Shown piece after piece: positions 40,921 through 46,897 of a stretch of 46,897 nucleotides of DNA (position 1 is its first letter; every line of letters begins with the position of its first letter). The stretch is from a virus. Both the position numbers and the translations under genes were made by a program. The DNA lies in IMG/VR virus record IMGVR_UViG_3300025012_000148, positions 1 to 46,897 of that record; one strand, 5' to 3'. Under the pieces are notes generated by a model. The model saw nothing but the letters and a program-made list of their open reading frames with translations. It did no database searches and was not told the DNA's origin.

Positions 40921-41696
40921 ACCAACCTCCTTATCTCCTCATCGTTCTGATCTTTAGGGTCTAACTCCGTTATAATAGACTTACACTTCTTTCCTGTGAA
41001 CAGTTTGATCTTGTTACAGAACTTGATACTAGACATACGCTTGTCATAGTCAAGGTATACATATATCATATCATACTGTCCTACTTTTTGCAAGACTTTT
41101 GTGGAAAGGTGTGAGCCAAGTAAGGGAATGGCGTGTATTTGACGCCCTACTTTTATGGCGTCAAGGATACCCTCCACTATCACAACCTTGCTACCATCGC
41201 TGTGTTCAGCGTTGATAACAACCGCGCAGTCCTTACTGCTTCGCACATTCAAGTACTTAGGATTATCACGCGTTGCCTTACCCAAGTTACGACCTTGCCA
41301 GAAAACAAGTTCACCCTCCTGATTATATAGTGGTAGGATTAATCTATTCAGTTTCTCTGAGTATCCGAAACGGTACTTCGCAATCTCGCTCTCTCTAATG
41401 TCATATCGTGATAACCAAAGCATAGCTTGAGCAGGTAGCGCCATATTGACATCATGCGGAAGCGATATGCAACGCTGGCCAGATTGCAAAGGGTACGAAC
41501 TATAATCCAGTGCAGCATTAACTCTCTCCTTTGTGTCCTCTAGTGAGGCTCCTTTAGATGGTTTAAAAGCGGAGTAACCGCAATTAAAACAGTTGTATAA
41601 AGTTCCTTTGCGAGTACGCTTTACGTACAGTCTATCGCGCGTATCGCCACATTTTTCATGGGAGTACCTAACTTCTTGGTCGAGAGGAAGTGGCAT
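40914..41696 (-). CDS. DNA primase with zinc finger and TOPRIM
   Basis: A 260-residue protein. An N-terminal zinc finger has H13, C16 and CFNC (36-39). The TOPRIM domain has VVIVEGILDA (171-180) with E175 and YLDYDKR (214-220) with acidic metal ligands. It makes RNA primers for the DnaB-like helicase and polymerase encoded downstream. It is short compared with T7 gp4, fitting a stand-alone primase whose helicase is a separate gene. Confidence 0.85.
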   Translation of the reverse strand: MPLPLDQEVRYSHEKCGDTRDRLYVKRTRKGTLYNCFNCGYSAFKPSKGASLEDTKERVNAALDYSSYPLQSGQRCISLPHDVNMALPAQAMLWLSRYDIRESEIAKYRFGYSEKLNRLILPLYNQEGELVFWQGRNLGKATRDNPKYLNVRSSKDCAVVINAEHSDGSKVVIVEGILDAIKVGRQIHAIPLLGSHLSTKVLQKVGQYDMIYVYLDYDKRMSSIKFCNKIKLFTGKKCKSIITELDPKDQNDEEIRRLVC

Positions 41697-42150
41697 AAAG
41701 GCTACTCAGTCTAACTGTCTGAATATCATACGAACGTGTTTCTGCACAAGGATTGGGCATTGACAATTCAAACGGATTAAATTCATCTTCCTCTTCCGGT
41801 ATAAACTCTACGTCCATCTCTGCGCAGTGAGGAGCGACCTTATTAACCAACTTCTCTCCGTTAGATAACATTATATCCATACAGACAGAGCATTCAAAGA
41901 GAGGGACAACTTCCCATTCTTTGACTTCACCAATCCTTATCATCTCTCTTCCACAACACTCTGCTGAGGTAATAGGTTCAATAGGACTGCCCAATATGTC
42001 CTGTATATTCACATATGATCTACGAGAACCGGTAGTACAGAGAAGAGACCCATCACACACTTCTACCACGACAACCCTATCTCCGTTCTGAAATCTATGC
42101 GCGCTAGTATTCCCAATAATAGTAACAGTATCCCCAACTTTAAAGCTCAT
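41668..42150 (-). CDS. SH3/KOW-like protein with zinc ribbon
   Basis: A 160-residue protein starting MSFKVGDTVTIIG, an SH3 or KOW-like start, then ECCGREM and FECSVCM, which can form a zinc ribbon (about 64-90), and an acidic tail (FIPEEEDEFNPFE). The ATG has GGAGG at 6 bases. It overlaps the primase start by 29 bases. The role is unknown. Confidence 0.7.
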   Translation of the reverse strand: MSFKVGDTVTIIGNTSAHRFQNGDRVVVVEVCDGSLLCTTGSRRSYVNIQDILGSPIEPITSAECCGREMIRIGEVKEWEVVPLFECSVCMDIMLSNGEKLVNKVAPHCAEMDVEFIPEEEDEFNPFELSMPNPCAETRSYDIQTVRLSSLYATSSRPRS

Positions 42151-42331
42151 TGTATTCCTCCCCAAGTAAGTTCTCTATGTCAAGAAGTTCCGTTAAGTCC
42201 ATGTCCTCATCTTCCAACAAGGAACGGTTATAGTCAAAGACAACTGCCATACAAGCATTACATAGTTCCGGGTCGCCTATTCCATCCAGCGGTGAATCAC
42301 AAGCGCGGCAATGAAGTCCAGGTCTTAGCAT
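42140..42331 (-). CDS. Small zinc-ribbon protein with acidic tail
   Basis: A 63-residue protein with CRAC (8-11) and CNAC (24-27) followed by an acidic helix (EDEDMDLTELLDIENL). The ATG has GGGAGG at 4-5 bases and it overlaps both neighbours. This layout suits a small regulator that touches RNA polymerase or DNA, but that is inference. Confidence 0.65.
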   Translation of the reverse strand: MLRPGLHCRACDSPLDGIGDPELCNACMAVVFDYNRSLLEDEDMDLTELLDIENLLGEEYNEL

Positions 42332-42531
42332 TGTTCCTCCCTAAATCCAAACATAACAAGGTTATCTGCTTTGAATTTCTTACCGTTCTGTATCTGTGTC
42401 CAAATATCTGCTGGTAAATCATTCTTAGTGAGGTACTTTGCTGTGTCCCAACCAAGATCAGGACTATATATCTTTAGTTGTGCATACATACTATTATACT
42501 TAGTCAATGTCGTGCGTGTGTTAAGTAGCAT
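42325..42531 (-). CDS. Hypothetical 68-residue protein
   Basis: A small mixed protein with KIYSPDLGWDTAKYLT in the middle. The ATG has GGAGG at 7 bases within the end of the ATP-grasp gene. It overlaps the zinc-ribbon gene by 7 bases. No family was recognised. Confidence 0.6.
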   Translation of the reverse strand: MLLNTRTTLTKYNSMYAQLKIYSPDLGWDTAKYLTKNDLPADIWTQIQNGKKFKADNLVMFGFREEQC

Positions 42532-43313
42532 TTAATTGCCTCCACGTATGCAGCAAGAGTTGTTGGGCTTGACAATCCCGGTGCAGTGTTTACTTCCAAG
42601 ACCACTGGTTGTTCTGTTCTTTTCTCAATGATAAGATCAACTGCTCCGAAGTCCAGACCAAGCGCTTGTACGGCGGCCTTCGCTTGTTCCTGTGCTTCAA
42701 GAGATAGTTCAATGTTGTTGTGCGCAAAGACCCAACCACCCGCAAGATTACGAACATCCATGTTGAGACTACCTTCTCCAATAGCTTCATTCCTCCTCCG
42801 CTTCTTCTGTATGTCAATTACTTTATACTCCCCATTTAGATTTCTAAATACGTGTACTCTATATTCTCCTTTCACATCTATTCCTACTGTGTAGAGGGGA
42901 GCATCTACGATCTCGTCAAGAGAGCGTGCAACTGTTATACCAGAACCAGAGTGTCCTGTCAACTGTTTTCTACAGTACACCTTATTGCTTTGATCTACCC
43001 ACCAACTAGCTACACGAGGATTCTGTGTAAATTCGGGGATAGTAACGCCTCTGTCTTTTAGATACTTAAAGGTCTGTAATTTATTAGCTGCGTAACCTAC
43101 TCTTGTGGGGTCATTTAGCATTAAGCGCCAGTTATATCTCCATGCAGGTAATTGGCTGTTGCCCCAATTAATTATCAGATGATTTGCTCTTGGCCTGTAC
43201 GTACCTTCTGGTCTGATACGCAAGCAGTCTATTCCTGCCCCTTGCAACGCTAGTTGCAAATTCTTTGCACCCTCACTGCCAAATTTATATGGCCAGATTC
43301 TAACTTTTTGCAT
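42504..43313 (-). CDS. ATP-grasp ligase
   Basis: A 269-residue carboxylate-amine ligase. It has a preATP-type N-terminus, a KQLTGHSGSGI loop (116-126), EYRVHVFR (150-157), KKRRR, then DFGAVDLII and VVLEVNTAPGL (237-247) with E240 and N242 for magnesium-ATP, as in RimK-type enzymes. It would form an amide bond through an acyl-phosphate. It is the third member of a block with a glutamine amidotransferase and an amidoligase. The ATG has AGAGGA at 6-7 bases. Palindrome site 8 lies inside its coding sequence. Confidence 0.85.
   Translation of the reverse strand: MQKVRIWPYKFGSEGAKNLQLALQGAGIDCLRIRPEGTYRPRANHLIINWGNSQLPAWRYNWRLMLNDPTRVGYAANKLQTFKYLKDRGVTIPEFTQNPRVASWWVDQSNKVYCRKQLTGHSGSGITVARSLDEIVDAPLYTVGIDVKGEYRVHVFRNLNGEYKVIDIQKKRRRNEAIGEGSLNMDVRNLAGGWVFAHNNIELSLEAQEQAKAAVQALGLDFGAVDLIIEKRTEQPVVLEVNTAPGLSSPTTLAAYVEAIKCYLTHARH
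42835..42848. repeat. Palindrome TTTAG-N4-CTAAA, site 8 (inside a gene)
   Basis: The spacer is ATTT. It lies in the ATP-grasp gene over codons for VFRNLN (about residues 155-160), the only copy inside a coding region. On the leftward strand a GGGGAG follows it. Confidence 0.8.
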
Positions 43314-43342
43314 TAGCAATCCTCTCTTTGCGGAACGTAAGT

Positions 43343-44494
43343 TCAGCAAGCCTGTTTATCTATCTTAGCCCTGACAGATTCAATCGTTGATTTAATTTCC
43401 TCTGTCTCCACGACAACATCGTTTGCAACAGCATACTCCAAGCAATCTATGCAGATTGTATGTGTATAGTGTTCTTCCACTACCTCCACCATCTCTACTT
43501 CCGCACACCACTCATTACACCACTTACATTCCACTGTCAGAAGCGTGGGTTTGTGCTCTATCTGCTTTGTCTCATATTGCGAACGGCAGAAAGCATTACA
43601 GAAATTACCGAGCACATGACCTGTTAAATCATTACCACAATGTAAACATTCAAAGGAGTTAGCGTCTGCCTCCAAGTGCTTCTCCTTACAATACTGTGAA
43701 CAATAATGGAACTCTACCTTGTCACGATACAACGTAATGTGTGTGTTGTCCTTCCCACAATAATCGCACGGATGTTTCTTGTAACTATTCATCCACTTGC
43801 TTTTGTAAATATCCTTACAATTTGCAGAACAAAAGTTTACATTATTGACATTAGCATATACATTATTACGAATCCAATTATCACATTGAAGACAGCGATC
43901 AGTATGTGTATATGTCTTGTAATATCCTGAATCATAATGACTTTTACGAGGTTCCCACAGAAGATTGGAGTACCATATACCGCCCTTCCAACTGCCCTTT
44001 GTTTCATTAAAGAGGGTGATTTCTCTGCTTCGCTTATCCAGCACAGCAAGTTTGGAGAAACCAATGTACTCCTCAATCATCAGCTTGATTGCTTCATTAC
44101 CTGTCCAACCATCGGGTAGTTTCTGCAACACCAGCTCATTGAACATCTGCGTATCTGATCGTATCTTGTCAGGACAATCATCTATCTTTGATATAACACC
44201 GTTATGAATGAAAGCAATATTCTCATCCACTTTAAATGGGTGGCAGTTGAACAAGTCCTTGGTTCCGTGCGTCTTGATACGGAAGTGAATCAGCATCGGA
44301 CTATCAGGATGCTCAAGCTGCACTGGCTCGAACTCTGCATAGAAAGCATCAAACTCCATGCTCTTATGTATCCGCAGTTCACCAGCACTATTGATGTAAG
44401 CAAACCCACATCCATCTGGATTTTGTGTAAAACACTGTTGTAATGTTTCTTTGTCTATGACTTTTCCAGCTGGCTTTGCTATTGCTACGCACAT
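43343..44494 (-). CDS. Class II glutamine amidotransferase with zinc-finger tail
   Basis: A 383-residue protein. Cys2 is the expected catalytic nucleophile of an Ntn hydrolase; IHFRIKTHGT (69-78), NCHPF (83-87) and FIHNGV (95-100) are the usual glutamine-binding blocks. From about 195 on there are four zinc units: pairs CLQC, CDYC, CLHC and CKWC, each followed by FCSANC, YCSQYC, FCNAFC or CIDC. The start has AGGAGG at 6 bases, 21 bases after palindrome site 9. It probably supplies or transfers an amide nitrogen to the neighbouring ligases. Confidence 0.85.
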   Translation of the reverse strand: MCVAIAKPAGKVIDKETLQQCFTQNPDGCGFAYINSAGELRIHKSMEFDAFYAEFEPVQLEHPDSPMLIHFRIKTHGTKDLFNCHPFKVDENIAFIHNGVISKIDDCPDKIRSDTQMFNELVLQKLPDGWTGNEAIKLMIEEYIGFSKLAVLDKRSREITLFNETKGSWKGGIWYSNLLWEPRKSHYDSGYYKTYTHTDRCLQCDNWIRNNVYANVNNVNFCSANCKDIYKSKWMNSYKKHPCDYCGKDNTHITLYRDKVEFHYCSQYCKEKHLEADANSFECLHCGNDLTGHVLGNFCNAFCRSQYETKQIEHKPTLLTVECKWCNEWCAEVEMVEVVEEHYTHTICIDCLEYAVANDVVVETEEIKSTIESVRAKIDKQAC

Positions 44495-44516
44495 CTACTA
44501 CCTCCTAAATTTGTTA

Positions 44517-44530
44517 TTTAGAAAACTAAA
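44517..44530. repeat. Palindrome TTTAG-N4-CTAAA, site 9
   Basis: The spacer is AAAA. On the leftward strand a TATAAT (44542-44547) lies just upstream within the end of the amidoligase gene, and the amidotransferase ATG follows 21 bases downstream. Confidence 0.85.
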
Positions 44531-44537
44531 TGCAAGA

Positions 44538-45920
44538 TTAAATTATATAACCTTTCTGCTTCAGGAACGTAATAAGATTATTGTAATACACTGGTTCTTT
44601 ATGCACAAACTCCACAAACTTCTGCACTGTCAGGTTAGTAATGGAACTTACTTTACAGAACTTATACAGAGCGTGTGTAAACTCCACGTTCTTGGAGAAC
44701 TGTTCTTTAGTTATTGCCCCCTGGAACATACGAACTTCCACAGTATGCTCCGGCTGTAGATTTACCTGACCTCTATCTCCTCCTGATTTCTCTATTGCTT
44801 TACGAATCATCCCATCTTTCTCGACAGCAGAACAATAGTCGTTGGGATGCCTCTCCGCTATGATAGTTGCAAAGTCCTGGTTTTGTTCAAGAAATTGCAT
44901 AAACTTGAATAGTTGTGCGTTACTGAAAGCATCTTTGCTGATGTGTACGTGCATACCACATTGGTCTGAATGTATATACTTTTCGGATACGTTGAAGATG
45001 TTATTCAGCGGGAAACTTTCCTTGAAATACTCAAACGTAAACGGGTGCGTAACAATCTCAAAGCCGTGGTAGACGGACGCATCCTTCTTCATGTAGTAAT
45101 AATCTTCTTCCGGGTCCTGGTTCTGCAACTCCTTACAGATACGGAGTTTTGCTATGCTATCTTCTTCAAAATTAACTTCATTCTCCACTCCGAAATATTC
45201 CTGTCCTTCAACGAAAGATGGTTTGAACTTCCCTACTGGTTTATAGTGATAGCGTTTTATTGTCCCGAACTTCTCTTCAAGCAGACACGTCCCACACAAA
45301 TGAATGTGAGCCTCTGCTGCTTGGGAATGTGGTGGAAACGTATAATTAACTATCAACGCAGACTCCCCACAACAGTCGCAATATCCAGTAGTTAAGTGTC
45401 TTTTGCAGATAAACTTACCAGGATAAATCTCATGCAATGTACTGTTAAAAACCAAGTTACCACAATGGTAACACTGTTTCATATCAGCAGCACAAGTCTT
45501 ACAGGCATTCTTGGTTGTGAGGTAGTTCTTTCTTGTATGCCATGTTTCACAATGAGAACAGAAATAGAACTTATTTTGTTTAACGCATGTCATACAAACA
45601 TCCCCAATGGGAGTTTTCTCTAACGTCTTGTGTAATTTACCACAAGAGTTACAGGGCTTAAGTGTTGTAAGACAGGACGGACAAGCATTGTCCTTTAATT
45701 CTACTCCACCAGCTCCACAATAATGACAGATACCTGTAGCACAGGTAGCGCAGTACATATTTCCTGCTTGAGCGTGGTAAATACCATTAATTCCTACGGT
45801 TTTACAACTACCGCAGATGAAGGCATCGTTAATACAGACAGAACAGATACAGGCTTTTTGATTCTTAGGAAGGTGCTCTATGATTTTACCTTCATTACGA
45901 CCACAAAATTGACACAGCAT
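44538..45920 (-). CDS. Amidoligase with long N-terminal zinc-finger array
   Basis: A 460-residue protein. Residues 3-212 hold 13 CxxC pairs and one CxxH, enough for about seven zinc ribbons. The C-terminal amidoligase domain (Amidoligase_2-like) has GVENEVNF (245-252), KKDASVYHGFEIV (278-290), CGMHVHISKDAF (321-332) and VNLQPEHTVEVRMFQG (386-401), matching the Glu, His and Arg pattern of the glutamine-synthetase-like fold. It would form amide or peptide bonds using ATP. It is the first of a block with GATase and ATP-grasp genes. The start has AGGAGG at 7 bases. Confidence 0.85.
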   Translation of the reverse strand: MLCQFCGRNEGKIIEHLPKNQKACICSVCINDAFICGSCKTVGINGIYHAQAGNMYCATCATGICHYCGAGGVELKDNACPSCLTTLKPCNSCGKLHKTLEKTPIGDVCMTCVKQNKFYFCSHCETWHTRKNYLTTKNACKTCAADMKQCYHCGNLVFNSTLHEIYPGKFICKRHLTTGYCDCCGESALIVNYTFPPHSQAAEAHIHLCGTCLLEEKFGTIKRYHYKPVGKFKPSFVEGQEYFGVENEVNFEEDSIAKLRICKELQNQDPEEDYYYMKKDASVYHGFEIVTHPFTFEYFKESFPLNNIFNVSEKYIHSDQCGMHVHISKDAFSNAQLFKFMQFLEQNQDFATIIAERHPNDYCSAVEKDGMIRKAIEKSGGDRGQVNLQPEHTVEVRMFQGAITKEQFSKNVEFTHALYKFCKVSSITNLTVQKFVEFVHKEPVYYNNLITFLKQKGYII

Positions 45921-45995
45921 GCCATTTCCTCCTCGCCATTTGTTATTACTCGTCGTAAACGTCCAGGCTTCTCCTTTCAGGCAGAAATGACTGAC

Positions 45996-46166
45996 CTAAC
46001 CTAAACGTTTGAGTTTGATTACATTCGCATTAATACGTTCAGCCATAGGTACACGCAGCGCCTTTTGCTTAACCTCCTGTCGGACGGATTGTTTACAATC
46101 TGTCGTGAGTAGATGTGTGTATGTGTGGATTGATACTCCCCTTAAAACTCTTTCTTCGAATAGCAT
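45996..46166 (-). CDS. Small basic protein
   Basis: A 56-residue basic protein (last third VPMAERINANVIKLKRLG). The ATG at 46166 has GAGG at 6-7 bases; an upstream GTG is less likely. It lies 19 bases after palindrome site 10. Nucleic acid binding is possible from charge alone. Confidence 0.55.
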   Translation of the reverse strand: MLFEERVLRGVSIHTYTHLLTTDCKQSVRQEVKQKALRVPMAERINANVIKLKRLG

Positions 46167-46184
46167 TCTGTACCTCACAGGCCA

Positions 46185-46198
46185 TTTAGAAACCTAAA
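46185..46198. repeat. Palindrome TTTAG-N4-CTAAA, site 10
   Basis: The spacer is AAAC. On the leftward strand it supplies the stop (ATT TAG) of the 46194-46334 gene and ends about 19 bases before the start of the 45996-46166 gene. Confidence 0.85.
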
Positions 46199-46334
46199 TG
46201 GTGATATTTATTGGAGCCTTAAATTTGATCTTCTTCTGTGGAATAATTCTTCCCTTCTCGTCTGTCTCAATTACACACTTACAGCGACTGCAAGGTACGA
46301 GACAGGAACAAATTGTATTAGGCTTACACAACAT
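46194..46334 (-). CDS. Small cysteine-rich protein
   Basis: A 46-residue protein with six Cys in its first 20 residues (CK, CSC, CSRCKC), probably binding one or two zinc ions, and a basic beta-type C-terminus. The ATG has AAGGAG upstream. The stop lies inside palindrome site 10. Confidence 0.6.
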   Translation of the reverse strand: MLCKPNTICSCLVPCSRCKCVIETDEKGRIIPQKKIKFKAPINITI

Positions 46335-46380
46335 TTCTCTCCTTCCACTTTAGTTTTGATAATCCTGAGAAACGTTCGGG

Positions 46381-46539
46381 TTAAAGACCTTTAGCAATCG
46401 CTTTGATTAGGCTATTAAAACTATCATCAACTTCTTCTAGTGTACTAATAAGTTCTCTTGCTTCCCAAACGTGTTCAAACTCGATGGTTACAGAAAATGG
46501 TTTAAATTCCGTTTGATCTAATGTTGTTGTAATTTTCAT
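46381..46539 (-). CDS. Hypothetical 52-residue protein
   Basis: A small soluble protein with a strand-rich first third (MKITTTLDQTEFKPFSVTIE) and an acidic helix after it. The ATG overlaps the upstream stop as ATGA and has AAGGAG at 5 bases. No family was recognised. Bases 46335-46380 upstream of the next gene hold nothing notable. Confidence 0.65.
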   Translation of the reverse strand: MKITTTLDQTEFKPFSVTIEFEHVWEARELISTLEEVDDSFNSLIKAIAKGL

Positions 46540-46724
46540 ACTATCTCCTTTGGCTCAAAGAAACAGCCTCTTATTGGGTTTTCAGACGCACTGTGACAAT
46601 GAGAACATATCCCATCTTCAAACTTCTTCTGAAATTCTGCACTCCATACAGGGTTACCATGTTTACAGATACGGCAACTGTGTAGGGCGTGGCTTGGTTC
46701 TCTAATCCAATGTAAACAACCCAT
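46536..46724 (-). CDS. Small zinc-ribbon protein
   Basis: A 62-residue protein with CRIC (about 17-20), CSHC (about 40-43) and further Cys and His residues, typical of a zinc ribbon. The ATG at 46724 is preferred to an upstream GTG because AGGTG lies just before it. It overlaps the next gene by 4 bases. Confidence 0.65.
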   Translation of the reverse strand: MGCLHWIREPSHALHSCRICKHGNPVWSAEFQKKFEDGICSHCHSASENPIRGCFFEPKEIV

Positions 46725-46726
46725 AG

Positions 46727-46855
46727 TCACCTACCATTCTTAAAGAAGTAGACAACATACGCTAACGTAACAGAAACAAACGGTAATATCTTCGGAAGAT
46801 TAGTTAAAATTCCATGTTGCGGACAGAATAATCCCTCACGTATTATCTCAAGCAT
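46727..46855 (-). CDS. Small membrane protein spanning the circular junction
   Basis: A 42-residue protein with one hydrophobic segment (LPFVSVTLAYVVYFF) and a short basic tail. The ATG has a strong GGAGG site. Most of the gene lies in the right-hand terminal repeat and it is complete only here; the copy at 1-87 is cut. Its continuity shows that the two ends belong together. Confidence 0.7.
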   Translation of the reverse strand: MLEIIREGLFCPQHGILTNLPKILPFVSVTLAYVVYFFKNGR

Positions 46856-46894
46856 ACTACCCTCCTTTACTTAATGATAATTGTAGTAGTTTTG
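46769..46894. repeat. Terminal direct repeat, right copy
   Basis: Identical to bases 1-126. The final three bases of the window (AGA) differ from what follows the left copy (GAT), which is most simply end-of-contig noise or a strain variant. Confidence 0.95.
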
Positions 46895-46897
46895 AGA

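Noticed and set aside
28179-46897. Search for a phage RNA polymerase, sigma factor, DNA ligase or integrase
   Set aside because: No ORF in the window showed the motifs of these families by eye, so none is reported.

Overview
The window looks like a complete or near-complete genome of a virulent, short-tailed (podovirus-like) phage of a bacterium. Bases 1-126 recur exactly at 46769-46894, and a 42-codon gene reads through the join, so the map closes into a circle of about 46.77 kb. No integrase, excisionase or CI-like repressor was recognised. The DNA is AT-rich. Ribosome binding sites are strong and resemble AGGAGG, and the few recognisable promoters are sigma70-like, so early transcription probably uses host RNA polymerase. 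No phage RNA polymerase or sigma factor was recognised. A T4-type lysozyme, a P22-like head-tail connector set and signal-peptide or lipobox-like leaders suit a Gram-negative host, but the host cannot be named.

Layout. One divergent control region (about 3.2-3.8 kb) separates two arms that converge at a bidirectional terminator (28179-28210). The rightward arm (3.8-28.2 kb) carries packaging, virion and some lysis genes: an HTH protein (possible small terminase), a metallopeptidase-like protein, tail fibre genes, large terminase, portal, scaffold, major capsid protein, two paralogous connectors, a P22 gp10-like tail hub, internal virion proteins including a 1536-residue protein, an XhlA-like membrane protein and a DUF1353-like protein. 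A radical SAM enzyme with an N-terminal zinc-ribbon-like segment sits in the middle of the virion genes.

The leftward arm runs from 3.2 kb down to 1, across the circular junction, and on from 46.9 to 28.2 kb. Its first part holds small unknown, often cysteine-rich genes. Next come an amidoligase with a long zinc-finger array, a class II glutamine amidotransferase with its own zinc-finger tail, and an ATP-grasp ligase. Then follow primase, DnaB-like helicase, a family A DNA polymerase split into two ORFs, an SSB-like protein, an FmdB-like zinc ribbon, a PD-(D/E)XK nuclease, three HNH endonucleases, a metallophosphoesterase, MazG, a class II ribonucleotide reductase and finally lysozyme.

Structure outside the genes. 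A 14-bp palindrome, TTTAG-N4-CTAAA, occurs ten times, mostly just upstream of leftward genes; in several places it also supplies the stop codon of the gene before. Initiation is unusual: many genes can only be placed behind a good ribosome binding site with a TTG start, and two appear to use ATT. The tail fibre gene carries a GC-richer block of about 3.6 kb that looks imported. A GC-rich, potentially folded 91-bp island lies between the SSB-like gene and its downstream neighbour.
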